A DNA stretch of 64,000 bases from Oxalobacteraceae bacterium (GTDB lineage: Bacteria; Pseudomonadota; Gammaproteobacteria; Burkholderiales; Burkholderiaceae_D), in assembly GCA_013284265.1 (NCBI GenBank), contig JABTBR010000015.1:1-64000 (forward strand), written 5' to 3'. Shown here piece after piece: positions 37,437-46,821 of this stretch; within the stretch, counting starts at the first letter, position 1; every line of letters begins with the position of its first letter. The position numbers and the translations under genes were made by a program. A model generated the notes under the pieces. The model saw only the letters and a list, made by a program, of their open reading frames with translations, ran no database searches and was not told where the DNA came from.

Positions 37437-37586
37437 GCCGCCACTCCCCGCGAATCGGACCTGTCCACTATAGCCGCGCTGGCGTCCCTTTGTCTATCGC
37501 AGCCTGCCGCCGCAAGGCGCGCGTGCGTGCGCGATGCGACAATGCGGGCGCAATGCGGGTGCGCCGCGGCGGAAGGGACTGGCCGC

Positions 37587-38408
37587 CTAGCGCACCACGT
37601 AGGCGGCGATCTCGGGCGGATAGTACTTCAGGAAAGCGCGCCACAGCGGGCCGTGCGCGGCCTGCTCCAGCAAATGCCGCAGCGCGGCGCGGTCGGGTGC
37701 GCCCAGGGCGCGGCGCGAAATATAGGCGCCGCTGTCGGTGGGCGGCAGGCCTTCGAGTTCGGTAAACACCAGCTGCCTGCGCAGCGCCGCCAGTTCCGGC
37801 ACGTCGGCCAGCGCGCTCAGGAAGATGGTGGGAGCGACGATGGTGAAATCGGCGCGGCCGGCCTCCAGCATGCGCGCCGCCATCAGCAGATCGTTCGCAT
37901 AAAACACGCGCTGCTGCGCTTCGAGCCGGCGCAGCAGCGCATTGTATTCATCGCCGAACACATAGCTGCGCACCGCCACGCCGCGCAATGCCGGCCGGGC
38001 CAGCAACTGGTCCACGCTGGCCAGTTTCAGGCGCTGCGATTTCAGGCTGACCAGGTTCACCTTCAGGCGCATCATCGGAATGAAGTCGGCCCTGGCATCG
38101 CGTTCGGCGCTGCGCGAGGCCGGCAGCATCAGGTCCGCCTCGGCCGAGTCGAGAAACATATACGCCATGCGCGCGCGCGGCACCACCGGGAAGCGGAACC
38201 GGCAGCCCAGCTGTTGGCCCATCTCGCGCAGCAGATCGGGAAAGGCGCCGCTGACGGTATCGCCGTTGACGATGACGCTGTAGCCGGTGGGCGCCACCGG
38301 CACCACGATCTCGCGCGTGCAGGCCGCCCGCGCCGGCGCGCACAGCACCAGCGCGCAGACAAGCGCGCCGCCGATCAGGCGAAGGCCGGCAAACAGGGGA
38401 TGGGGCAA
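37587..38408 (-). CDS. Orphan solute-binding protein (SBP_bac_3-like) B, probable TTG start
   Basis: A 273-residue exported protein (hydrophobic core IGGALVCALVLCAPARA) with a binding-protein fold (VPVAPTGYSVIVNGDTVSGAFPDLLREMG; ADLMLPASRSAERDARADF). The frame is open to an ATG at 38519, but that start falls inside a palindromic repeat and adds no family-like sequence. A TTG at 38408 has CGGAG six bases upstream and gives a normal signal peptide, so I prefer it. There is no transporter partner nearby. It is similar in kind to the proteins at 36693, 51232 and 56564. Confidence 0.7.
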   Translation of the reverse strand: MPHPLFAGLRLIGGALVCALVLCAPARAACTREIVVPVAPTGYSVIVNGDTVSGAFPDLLREMGQQLGCRFRFPVVPRARMAYMFLDSAEADLMLPASRSAERDARADFIPMMRLKVNLVSLKSQRLKLASVDQLLARPALRGVAVRSYVFGDEYNALLRRLEAQQRVFYANDLLMAARMLEAGRADFTIVAPTIFLSALADVPELAALRRQLVFTELEGLPPTDSGAYISRRALGAPDRAALRHLLEQAAHGPLWRAFLKYYPPEIAAYVVR

Positions 38409-38510
38409 GGCAGGCTCCGAAATGGCGTGGCAGCGGCAAGGGGCGCCGACACGCCATTGTAAACCGTTCGGGGCAAGTCTTCCCGGCTGGCGGGCCGCAG
38501 GCTGCAGCCT

Positions 38511-38612
38511 AAAACCCACGGCATAACCCTGGGGGCCTGTCCCATCGGGACAGGCGGGGCTCAGCCCCTCTCCGGACCCTAAGGTCAGACCCCGGCTCTT
38601 TGCCGTGGGTTT
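38511..38612. repeat. Palindromic intergenic element, copy 4, with a replaced core
   Basis: Outer arms AAAACCCACGGCATAA (38511-38526) and CTTTGCCGTGGGTTT (38598-38612) are kept. The inner hairpin differs: GCCTGTCCC-ATC-GGGACAGGC at 38535-38555. A leftover half of the usual core (GGTCAGACCCC) is at 38583-38593. It looks like a composite or rearranged copy. Confidence 0.75.
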
Positions 38613-38639
38613 GGAAGTAGGCCTCCGGCCCTTTGAATG

Positions 38640-39476
38640 TCAGTGCGCCGTCTCCGGCAACAGCTCCCCCAGCAAATCCAGGCAAGCCTGGGCCGCCGCG
38701 TTGTCCGGGTCTTTTTCCTCGTGCCAGGCCGACACCGACACGGCCACCAGCGGAAACGCGCGCAGCGCGCGGAACAGCGCCGCCAGTTCCTCCGGCGAGG
38801 GTCCCGCCTTGACGTGGTATTTCAAGGCCGGCATCTGCTGTTCCGCATCGAGCACATCGGTGTCGAAATGCACATACAGCGTCTCCTCCGGATCGAGCCG
38901 CGCCAGCACCTCGTCGATGCGGCAGCGGGTGATGGCCGATTCGGCCAGCGCCTCGCGCTCGCCCGGGTCCAGGTCGCGCGCATCGCTGAGCAGCACCCGG
39001 TGCTCGGGATAGGGTTGCACGCCGATCGCCGCGCGCATCGCGCTGACGGCGTCGCGGCTGTGGCGGCGCCGGTCGCTCTTGCCCACCAGTAGCGCCAGCG
39101 GCATGCCGCCCAGGTACTGGGTCTGGGTGGTCGACCAGGTGTGAAAATCGCCGTGGGCATCGAGCCACAGCATGCGCTGCGGCGCGCGGCCGGCCTGCTG
39201 CAGGCCGCCCAGCATGCCCAGCGTGGAGACGCAATCGCCCGATATGCTCAGCGGCATGCGCCCGTCTTCGAGCGCGATGCGCACGCGCCGCGCCAGCTGG
39301 CCGTAGATCTGGCCCATGCGTGCCATCTTGGCGTTGGCGTCATCGATCAGGCGCTCGGAAAACTGCGGCAGTTCCAGCACATCCCAGTGGTGGGTGTCGA
39401 GCGCGCTGGCGCGCGTCAGTCCATCGCGCCGCTGGCCCATTAAAAACGGCACGAGCAGGCGCGCTATCATATCCAT
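38640..39476 (-). CDS. Ureohydrolase (arginase/agmatinase-like) family protein
   Basis: A 278-residue cytoplasmic protein of the arginase fold. Metal-ligand motifs are DAHGDFHT and HFDTDVLD. The first motif, usually GGDH, reads SGDCVST, so the first His ligand is replaced by Cys, as in a divergent subgroup I have seen annotated only as arginase family protein. Canonical members hydrolyse guanidino compounds to urea; the substrate here is uncertain. The frame starts at 39494, but GGAGG five bases before ATG 39476 marks the likely start. It lies 31 bases after the sulfotransferase stop and ends a three-gene operon. Confidence 0.82.
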   Translation of the reverse strand: MDMIARLLVPFLMGQRRDGLTRASALDTHHWDVLELPQFSERLIDDANAKMARMGQIYGQLARRVRIALEDGRMPLSISGDCVSTLGMLGGLQQAGRAPQRMLWLDAHGDFHTWSTTQTQYLGGMPLALLVGKSDRRRHSRDAVSAMRAAIGVQPYPEHRVLLSDARDLDPGEREALAESAITRCRIDEVLARLDPEETLYVHFDTDVLDAEQQMPALKYHVKAGPSPEELAALFRALRAFPLVAVSVSAWHEEKDPDNAAAQACLDLLGELLPETAH

Positions 39477-39507
39477 GGCCGCCTCCACCACCATTGCGAA
39501 TGCCTCG

Positions 39508-40728
39508 TCATTGCCATGTCGCCGCCTCCATTGCGTAGCCCAGCCGCTCCATCATTTCCCTGACATCGGCCCGTTCCCCCAGCGCCAGCATGGCCTGCTC
39601 GCGCTTGGTCCAGCGCCGCGCCGCCGGCGGCTCGGTCGCCATGATGACGGGCAGCGCCGGTTCGCTCTCGAGCGCCGGCAAGCCCAGATGGCGGGTGATC
39701 TCGGCGCACACCTGGCCGGGACTGGCCAGGAAATCCTCGAAGCGCACCCGCAGCGCCGGCACGCCGCTGGCCAGTATCGCGCGGTGCGCGCTGAGCCACT
39801 GATTCAGGCACACCTCTTCCAGGCTGGCGCGGGTGAACTCGCGCCAGTTCGGCGGCAGGTCGAACTTCCACCAGCGCTGGCCGAACAGCACCCGGTCCGA
39901 ATAGCCGCGGATGCTCAGCGGCGAACCGGCCTGGCGCAGGTCGTGCGCGAAGAAGCCGCGCGGCGACAGCCAGCCATCCATCAGGCCATTGACCGATTGC
40001 GCATAGCCGCGGCACAGGTGGATATAGCGCACCTGCGCATGCGGGAACAGCTGCTCGTAGATGCCGATGCGGTAGGCGTCCGAGGGCGACTTGAACAGCA
40101 GCAGCTTGGCGGCCGCGTCGCGCCGCTGGAAGCGCCGCCGCCCGCTGCGTGGCAGCACGAAGGGGGGCTCTTCGATCTTGTCGTCCTGGTCGAAGAAACG
40201 GGTGCTGGCCGGGTCGGCATGACCGTCATAGAAATTCAGGCGCCACGGCTCATCGCGGAACAGCCGCGCCAGCAGCCAGTCCGGCTCGGGCGCCAGGCCG
40301 CTGGCGCCGCATTCCTCCAGCGCCTGGTCGAGCGTACGGCGCAAGCGGTCCTGCTGGCAGAACAGGGCCGGGTACTGCAGCAGCAGGCGCCGGGTCCAGC
40401 GCTGGCGCAGTTCGTCGAGACCGGGCGCGCAACTGGAGGCCACGCTCAGGTCGTCGACCACGTTGTCGGCCAGGGCCTTGCAATTGTCCAGCCGGGTCAG
40501 CGCGTCGCTGTGGGAGTTGTAGCCGAAGCCGTTGCGCGTGAGCGCCAGGAAGGGGTCGATCTCGCCATCCATGGCGGCCACCTCCGGGTGTCCGGCCAGC
40601 ACCCGCGCCAGCAGGCTGGAGCCGCCGCGCGAGCCGCACAGGATCACGCCGACATGACGCACCCGCGCCGGCAGATCGGTATGCGCCACCTGGCGCAGCG
40701 CATTCACCATGCCGATCAGATCGCTCAT
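39508..40728 (-). CDS. Sulfotransferase-family protein
   Basis: A 406-residue protein with an N-terminal PAPS-binding P-loop (CGSRGGSSLLARVLAGHPE, about residues 31-49) and a central phosphate-binding region (LLFKSPSDAYRIGIYEQLFPHAQVRYIHLCRG). The C-terminal half contains LRVRFEDFLASPGQV and HLGLP, both typical of the family. Such enzymes transfer sulfate from PAPS to hydroxyl or amino groups. The frame continues upstream to 41502 only as a shadow of the methyltransferase gene. ATG 40728 overlaps that gene's stop by four bases. Confidence 0.85.
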   Translation of the reverse strand: MSDLIGMVNALRQVAHTDLPARVRHVGVILCGSRGGSSLLARVLAGHPEVAAMDGEIDPFLALTRNGFGYNSHSDALTRLDNCKALADNVVDDLSVASSCAPGLDELRQRWTRRLLLQYPALFCQQDRLRRTLDQALEECGASGLAPEPDWLLARLFRDEPWRLNFYDGHADPASTRFFDQDDKIEEPPFVLPRSGRRRFQRRDAAAKLLLFKSPSDAYRIGIYEQLFPHAQVRYIHLCRGYAQSVNGLMDGWLSPRGFFAHDLRQAGSPLSIRGYSDRVLFGQRWWKFDLPPNWREFTRASLEEVCLNQWLSAHRAILASGVPALRVRFEDFLASPGQVCAEITRHLGLPALESEPALPVIMATEPPAARRWTKREQAMLALGERADVREMMERLGYAMEAATWQ

Positions 40729-41429
40729 GCGGCGGCAGCCCTGGATGCCAGTGGACGAATCAGGAAGGCGTAGAATTTCTTGGTCTCGGCCGCGTCGGCC
40801 GCCTTGCTGGCCATGGCGCGCACCGAAAAACCATTGGCCTTGGCCAGCCGGCGCACCTCGTCCATCGCGCCGAAATTGGAATGGGCAAAGTAGATCCGTC
40901 CGCCCGGCTTCAGGTGGGCGGCGGCCTGCTCGAAGAAGCGGGTATTGGTGCGGAAATCGGTATCCCACTGCGAGCGCGCCACCACGTCCGGCGCTTCCTT
41001 GTTGCGGAAGGGCAGATTGGCGGTGATCACGTCGAAGCGCTCGTCGCCGACCGCCTCGAACAGGTCGGACTGGCGCACCGTCATCGTGTCGGCGAAGCCG
41101 TGGGCGGCGGCGTTGTGGGCGGCGCTTTTCAGGGCAGCCGGATTGACGTCCAGCGCCAGCACCTTGCCGGCGCCGCGGTAGCAGGCGAACACCGCGATGA
41201 CGCCGGAACCGGTACCCACGTCGAGCACGCTGTCGCCGCGTTTGATGCGGAAATTCTCCACCAGCGGCTGGCTGTCGGTAAAGGGCCAGAAGGTATTCGG
41301 GTAGACCAGGAATTGCTTGTCCAGATAACGGATCAACTTGCCTTCCTCCGGAATCGCCTTGAACAATTTCTGGCGGTTTTTCTGCCAGCGGTCGATCTGC
41401 GCCACGTTGCTGGTGACTGCACTGTCCAT
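40725..41429 (-). CDS. Class I SAM-dependent methyltransferase
   Basis: A 234-residue methyltransferase with motif I VLDVGTGSGVIAVFA (about 68-82), acidic loop LALDVNPAAL and motif IV ANLPFRNKE. The last resembles the NPPY loop of enzymes that methylate N or Q side chains or nucleobases (PrmC-like). AGGGGGAA precedes the ATG. It is the first gene of the methyltransferase-sulfotransferase-ureohydrolase operon. The substrate is unknown. Confidence 0.87.
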   Translation of the reverse strand: MDSAVTSNVAQIDRWQKNRQKLFKAIPEEGKLIRYLDKQFLVYPNTFWPFTDSQPLVENFRIKRGDSVLDVGTGSGVIAVFACYRGAGKVLALDVNPAALKSAAHNAAAHGFADTMTVRQSDLFEAVGDERFDVITANLPFRNKEAPDVVARSQWDTDFRTNTRFFEQAAAHLKPGGRIYFAHSNFGAMDEVRRLAKANGFSVRAMASKAADAAETKKFYAFLIRPLASRAAAA

Positions 41430-41858
41430 GACAATTCCCCCTGTCTACGTCCATAGAAGCGACTATTCTGCGCTGTTGCGTAACAAATGAAAATGGATTC
41501 AATCACTACCGAAATGCATGTGACGAAAAACGTTGCGCGCGTAAATTGTGGCGGCATTGCCAGTTGCCATCGCCGCAAATGGTGGGCATAATTGACAGCC
41601 CGGCGATCGCTTTTACGCCGAAAAATCGCCGGCTTGGTGTGTGTGAAATACGTCTTCCCAAACGGCAATTGACTACTTTTAGGCAACACCCAGACGACCT
41701 GTCATACCGCTCGTTTTCTTCATGTTATTGCCACACAGCTAGTTGTGAACAATTGTAAAGAGACGTTATTTGAGCCAGCTTGAGCGCTAAGGTATTGCAC
41801 TTCATACCGAGCCTCTTGCATGCCGCGCAGCCGAGGTTAGACGAATCCGGGAAACGCT
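41430..41858. other. Divergent intergenic region
   Basis: About 430 bases between the methyltransferase operon (minus) and the hemerythrin-like gene (plus). It is less GC-rich than its surroundings, notably 41640-41780. No gene, repeat or clear promoter hexamer pair was identified with confidence. Confidence 0.45.
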
Positions 41859-42428
41859 ATGCTAACTGCCACATATGTCCTGCTGACACTGTCCATCGAG
41901 CAAAAGAAAGAACGCCACTTCATTTCGCGTCTGCTGCAGCATGTGCAGTCGATCGCGCGCCGTCCGCAGGAAATCGATCCTGTGTTCATCGAATCGCAAC
42001 TCAACGAACTGACCAGCTTTGCCGAGGCGCGCCACCAGCGCAAGGTCGAAGCCTGCCTGATGCCGGCCGTGCGCAATGCCAGCCGCGACGCCGGGCCGCT
42101 GCTGGCCGACCTGGAGTCGCTCAGCCGGCTGGGCGGCACCATGCTGCGCTCGGTGCGCAAATGCCTGCGCCGCGCGATGCGCCGCAGCGCCACCCAGGGC
42201 AAGTTCCTGTGCCGCACCGTCGACATGTACTGCAACAATCTGCTCAAACGACTCGACAAGGAAGAGCAGGAATTGCTGCCGCTGGCCCAGCGCGTCATTT
42301 CCAGCGATGAATGGTTCGAGATCGGCAGCCAGTTCCTCGCGCATGACCAGAAAGATATCAGCGACAACTTCGTCCCTACTCCGCCGCTGCGTCAGCTCAG
42401 CGGTTTCTATCAGGCGGCAAGCGCCTGA
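41859..42428 (+). CDS. Hemerythrin-like four-helix protein
   Basis: A 189-residue all-helical protein (MLTATYVLLTLSIEQKKERHFISRLLQHV...). His and Glu residues lie where a hemerythrin HHE domain would place metal ligands: ERHFISRLLQHVQ, ARHQRKVEACLMPA, KEEQELLPLAQ and FLAHDQKD. I recognise a Burkholderiales family of this type. Metal binding is inferred and not every canonical ligand can be assigned. Possible roles are oxygen or iron sensing. No signal peptide. Confidence 0.6.
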   Translation: MLTATYVLLTLSIEQKKERHFISRLLQHVQSIARRPQEIDPVFIESQLNELTSFAEARHQRKVEACLMPAVRNASRDAGPLLADLESLSRLGGTMLRSVRKCLRRAMRRSATQGKFLCRTVDMYCNNLLKRLDKEEQELLPLAQRVISSDEWFEIGSQFLAHDQKDISDNFVPTPPLRQLSGFYQAASA

Positions 42429-42900
42429 ACAGTAGCAGCGGTCCGCAGAAGGCCGCCACCTGAGATCCCCTTCAACGGCAATACGCTGACCCCGGCGCCT
42501 TGCCGTTGCGCTTTTGTGGAGTGCCGCCTGTTAAGGTGCCGGCGGCGCCATTAAAACCCAAGGCAAAGAGCCGGGGTCTGACCCGGCGGGTCAGACCCCA
42601 GGGGTACGCACTGGGTTCTAACGAAGCCGCCGGCCCACGACCTTTCAATGCCATTTTTCCAACCATCTCGCCCCCCGCTGCACCGTTAGCGTGCACCGCC
42701 CACACAGCACTTTGCTGCACTGTTGTACTGAATCGAAGTAAACGATTTGAACGCTTGCACGGCCTATACCATGCGGCTAATATCGCCATCATGGGCATCC
42801 GATTTCGCTAACGAGCCGAGACCATGATGGCAGCGCCGCGACACCGCTTTCAACCGGCAACCGCCGCCCGCGGGCGCGTCCGCTTTCGCGGAGTGCCACG
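42429..42900. other. Intergenic region with palindromic element 5
   Basis: About 470 bases between two plus-strand genes. The left part holds a palindromic repeat (42552-42618). The right part is a presumed promoter for the MFS gene; an AT-richer stretch at 42710-42800 is the only compositional feature. No further gene is seen. Confidence 0.5.
42552..42618. repeat. Palindromic intergenic element, copy 5
   Basis: The left arm AAAACCCAAGGCAAAG is followed by a perfect inner hairpin at 42573-42599 (stem GGGGTCTGACCC, loop GGC) and a decayed right arm GTACGCACTGGGTTCT. It shares the inner stem with copies 1 and 2. Confidence 0.85.
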
Positions 42901-44259
42901 ATGACGGCCGGCGGCAATCTCGTCCATCTGCGCGGGGCGGCCGGCATGGCCGCCATTTACCGCAAGATCAGCTGGCATCTGCTGCCCCTCCTCATCCTCT
43001 GCTACATCGTCGCCTACCTCGACCGCGTCAATATCAGCTATGCCCAGCTGCAAATGGAGCAAAGCCTGGAATTTGGCGAGCAGGTCTATGGCTGGGGCGC
43101 CGGCCTGTTCTTCATTGCCTACCTCCTGTTTGAAGTGCCCAGCAATCTGATGCTGGAAAAAGTCGGTGTGCGCAAGACCCTGCTGCGCATCATGCTGTGC
43201 TGGGGCGTGGTCGCGGCCACCGGCGCCTTCGTCAGCACGCCCTGGCAGTTCTACGCGATGCGCTTCGCGCTGGGCATGTTCGAGGCCGGTTTCTTCCCCG
43301 GCGTGATTCTATACCTGACATATTGGTACCCCGCCGCCCGCCGCGCCAAGGTGGTCGCCCTGTTCGGCTCGGCCGTGATGGTGGCCAGCGCCATGGCCGG
43401 CCCCCTGTGCGGCGCCATCCTGCATTATCTGGACCACTGGCGCGGCCTGGCCGGCTGGCAGTGGATGTTCATCATCCAGGGCCTGCCCGCCGTGCTGCTG
43501 GGCATAGTCGCCTATGCCTGCCTGCCGGACGACCCCTCCGACGCCGACTGGCTCACGCCCGGCGAACATGTGTTGATGCGCCAGGAAATGCAGCGCGAAC
43601 TGGCGCTGCGCCCGCCCGCCACCCGCAGCGGCATGGCCGCCCTGCTGCAGGACCCCGTGTTATATCTGCTGGCCCTGGCCAACTTCCTGCTGGTGGCCGC
43701 CAGCTATGCGCTGGTGCTGTGGGTGCCCACCCTGATGCAAAGCTGGGGCATGCGCGACCTGATGGAGCTGGGCCTGTACTCCTCGCTGCCCTATATCGCC
43801 GGCATCGTCGGCATGCTGGCCATCGGCCGCCACTCGGACTGGCGTCGCGAACGGCGCTGGCACTTCGCCGCCTGCATGTTTTCCGCCGCGCTGGGCCTGG
43901 GCATCGTGGTGGCCGCGCACAATGGGCTGATGCTGTCGCTGGCCGGGCTGTCGCTCGCGCTGGCCGGCATCGCCGCCGCCACGCCGCTGTTCATGACCAT
44001 CCTGACCGAATACCTGGAGCCGGCCCAGGCCGCCGCCGGCATCGCCCTGCTGAGCAGCTGCGGCATCCTCGGCGGCGCCTTCAGCCCCGTGGTCAGCGGC
44101 GCCATGCTGGCCAACGGCGCCACCACCCAGGTGCTGGGCCTGCTGATCACGCTGTGCCTGCTGGCCGGCATGACCCTGCTGCTGGCCCTGCGCAAGAGCC
44201 CGATCTACGGCGACATCAGCGAGAAACATTACAGCGCCGACAACGCGGCCCAGTCCTGA
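42901..44259 (+). CDS. MFS transporter, anion:cation symporter (ACS) type
   Basis: A 452-residue, 12-helix inner-membrane transporter. ACS-family phrases are LPLLILCYIVAYLDRVNISYAQ in helix 1, FFIAYLLFEVPSNLMLEKVGVRK, and GMFEAGFFPGVILYLTYWYPAARRAK. Family members import organic anions such as sugar acids, phthalate or 4-hydroxyphenylacetate with protons or sodium. No catabolic genes adjoin it, so the substrate cannot be guessed. GGAG precedes the ATG; M16 is an alternative start. Confidence 0.9.
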   Translation: MTAGGNLVHLRGAAGMAAIYRKISWHLLPLLILCYIVAYLDRVNISYAQLQMEQSLEFGEQVYGWGAGLFFIAYLLFEVPSNLMLEKVGVRKTLLRIMLCWGVVAATGAFVSTPWQFYAMRFALGMFEAGFFPGVILYLTYWYPAARRAKVVALFGSAVMVASAMAGPLCGAILHYLDHWRGLAGWQWMFIIQGLPAVLLGIVAYACLPDDPSDADWLTPGEHVLMRQEMQRELALRPPATRSGMAALLQDPVLYLLALANFLLVAASYALVLWVPTLMQSWGMRDLMELGLYSSLPYIAGIVGMLAIGRHSDWRRERRWHFAACMFSAALGLGIVVAAHNGLMLSLAGLSLALAGIAAATPLFMTILTEYLEPAQAAAGIALLSSCGILGGAFSPVVSGAMLANGATTQVLGLLITLCLLAGMTLLLALRKSPIYGDISEKHYSADNAAQS

Positions 44260-44404
44260 GCCGCGCCGAACGACGCCGCGCCAGCTGGCGTCGCACCGCG
44301 CTGTTACAGTTCCAGCATTTCCCCAGACAGGCACATCAGCTAGAATCTGGCTCGCGTGGCGATCCCATGCCCCTGTCCACCTCATTCTCAAAGCGAATTC
44401 ACCA

Positions 44405-46789
44405 ATGCGTTTTGTTCGATCATTTGCCCGCTCACTCGCCGGCGCCCCCGTCGCCTGCCTGCTTGCTTCCGTCCTGGCCGTGCCGGCCACCGCCCAAACC
44501 CCGATTACCCTGGATCAGGCCATGGCCCATCCCGACTGGATCGGCACGCCCGTCGAAGCGGCCTGGTGGGGCTGGGACAGCCGCCAGGTCTACTTCAAGC
44601 AAAAACGCAGCGGTTCGCCGCTGCGCGACACCTTCCTGACCGGCAGCGCACCGACCCGGCTGCTGGCCGACAGCGAACTGGCCAAGGCCGACAGCGCCGC
44701 CATGGTCTACAACCGCGACCATAGCCGTGCCATCGTGCTGCGCAACGGCGACCTGTTCGAGCGCGACCTCAACAGCGGCGCCCTGACCCAGATCGTGCGC
44801 GGCAGCAGCCCGGCCGCCGATCCGCAATACGCGGCCGACGGTGCCCATGTGCAGTTCCGCGTTGGCAGCGACTGGTTCAGCTGGAGCCGCGCCGACCATC
44901 TGGTCGTGCCGCTGGCCCTGCTGCGCGCCGCCAAGGACCCGGACGCCGCGCCCGACGCCGACAGCCTGCGCGATCTGCAACTGCGCCTGATCGGCACGCT
45001 GGCGCGCCAGAAGGATGAGCGCGACACCAACCGCGCCCGCAAGGAAGCCGAACGCCGCGCCGACTCCACCCGCGCACCGGCACCGATTTATTTCGGCGAC
45101 AAGATCGTCTTGAACGGCAGCGCCCTGTCCCCGGACGGCCGCTACCTGCTGGCCATCACCTCGGTGAAAGGCGCCGACAATGGCCGCGTTGGCAAGCTTG
45201 CCAAGTACGTCACCGAATCGGGCTACGAAGAATATGACGACCAGCGCAAGCGCGTCGGCCGCGACGGCCCGCAGGCGCAGAAGCTGCATCTGGTCGAACT
45301 GGCCAGCGGCAATGTGAAAGAGCTGTCCTACGACGTCCTGCCCGGCATCGCCAGCGACCCGCTGGCCGCGCTGCGCGTGGCGCAGAAACTGCCGGAACTG
45401 AAAGGTTCGCGCGCCATCCGCATCGACGCGGAAGACAATGTGCTGCGCTGGAGCGGCGACGGCAAGCAGGCCGCCGTGATGCTGCGCTCGACCGACAACA
45501 AGGACCGCTGGATCGCCACCGTCGACCTGGCCAAGGCCGCGCTGGTGCCGGCCCACCATCTGCAGGATCAGGCCTGGATCAACTACCGCGGCAATGACTT
45601 CGGCTGGCTGCCCGACAACAGCACCCTGTGGTACCAGTCGGAAGAAAGCGGCTACTCCCACCTCTACACCCGCAATGCGGGCGGCAAGGTACGCGCGCTG
45701 ACCCAGGGCAAATGGGAAACCGGCCGCGTCGAATGGAACGCCGACGCCAGCACCGCCTACTACATGTGCAATCCCAAGCTGCCCGGCACCTATGAAGTCT
45801 GCGCCACCTCCGTCAAGGATGGTGCCCTGCGCGAAGTGACCGCCCTGGGCGGCGTGGAGAGCTTCTCCCTGTCCCCGGACGGCCGCAAGCTGCTGGTGCG
45901 CTACTCGTCCAGCTACCTGCCGCCGCAAGTGGCCACCGTACCGGCAACGGGAGGCGCCGCCACCGTGCTGACCGACACCCGCTCGGCCGACTTCAAGGCG
46001 CGCAGCTGGATCGCCCCGCAACTGGTGACCGTGCCATCGACCCATGGCGCCGAGCCTATCTGGGCCAAGCTGTACCGCCCGGCCAAGCTGGAAGCCGGTA
46101 AAAAATACCCGATCGTGATGTTCGTCCACGGCGCCGGCTACCTGCAGAACGTCAGCCAGCGCTACCCCAACTACTTCCGCGAGCAGATGTTCCACAACCT
46201 GCTGGTCGAGCGCGGTTATATCGTGCTCGATATGGATTACCGCGCCTCGGAAGGCTATGGCCGCAACTGGCGCACCGCCATCTACCGCCAGATGGGCCAC
46301 CCTGAGCTGGAAGACTATATCGACGGCGTGAACTGGATGGTGTCCCGGCACCAGGGCGACGCGAAGAACGTCGGCGTCTATGGCGGCAGCTATGGCGGCT
46401 TCATGACCTTCATGGCGCTGATGCGCGCCCCGGACGTGTTCAAGTCCGGCGCCGCCCTGCGTCCCGTGACCGACTGGACCACCTACGAGCACGACTACAC
46501 CTCCAACATCCTGAACACGCCGGAGCTGGACCCGGAAGCGTTCCGCAAATCGTCGCCGATCGAATACGCCGACAAGCTGCGCGGCAACCTGCTGATCGCC
46601 CACGGCATGGTGGACGACAATGTGTTCTACCAGGACTCGGTGCGCATGGCCCAGCGCCTGATCGAACTCAAGAAGGACAACTGGGAACTGGCCAGCTACC
46701 CGCTGGAACGCCACGGTTTCGTGCAGCCGGAAGCCTGGTACGACGAATACCGCCGCATCTATCAGTTGTTTGAACGCACGCTGAAATAA
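44405..46789 (+). CDS. S9 prolyl oligopeptidase-family peptidase (DPP IV-like)
   Basis: A 794-residue secreted peptidase: signal peptide (cleavage after VPATAQ), a long beta-propeller region (about 60-520) and a C-terminal catalytic domain with GGSYGGFMTF (Ser), HGMVDDNVFYQ (Asp) and ERHGFVQ (His). The size and DxxDNV motif resemble dipeptidyl peptidase IV. It probably removes N-terminal dipeptides from peptides in the periplasm. It is the second S9 peptidase in the window and differs clearly from the one at 34535. Confidence 0.92.
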   Translation: MRFVRSFARSLAGAPVACLLASVLAVPATAQTPITLDQAMAHPDWIGTPVEAAWWGWDSRQVYFKQKRSGSPLRDTFLTGSAPTRLLADSELAKADSAAMVYNRDHSRAIVLRNGDLFERDLNSGALTQIVRGSSPAADPQYAADGAHVQFRVGSDWFSWSRADHLVVPLALLRAAKDPDAAPDADSLRDLQLRLIGTLARQKDERDTNRARKEAERRADSTRAPAPIYFGDKIVLNGSALSPDGRYLLAITSVKGADNGRVGKLAKYVTESGYEEYDDQRKRVGRDGPQAQKLHLVELASGNVKELSYDVLPGIASDPLAALRVAQKLPELKGSRAIRIDAEDNVLRWSGDGKQAAVMLRSTDNKDRWIATVDLAKAALVPAHHLQDQAWINYRGNDFGWLPDNSTLWYQSEESGYSHLYTRNAGGKVRALTQGKWETGRVEWNADASTAYYMCNPKLPGTYEVCATSVKDGALREVTALGGVESFSLSPDGRKLLVRYSSSYLPPQVATVPATGGAATVLTDTRSADFKARSWIAPQLVTVPSTHGAEPIWAKLYRPAKLEAGKKYPIVMFVHGAGYLQNVSQRYPNYFREQMFHNLLVERGYIVLDMDYRASEGYGRNWRTAIYRQMGHPELEDYIDGVNWMVSRHQGDAKNVGVYGGSYGGFMTFMALMRAPDVFKSGAALRPVTDWTTYEHDYTSNILNTPELDPEAFRKSSPIEYADKLRGNLLIAHGMVDDNVFYQDSVRMAQRLIELKKDNWELASYPLERHGFVQPEAWYDEYRRIYQLFERTLK

Positions 46790-46821
46790 AAATAATCATT
46801 GGCATGCGGACAAGTCCGCGC

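Noticed and set aside
40729..41502. N-terminal extension of the sulfotransferase
   Set aside because: It is an out-of-frame reading of the methyltransferase gene; the P-loop begins shortly after ATG 40728.
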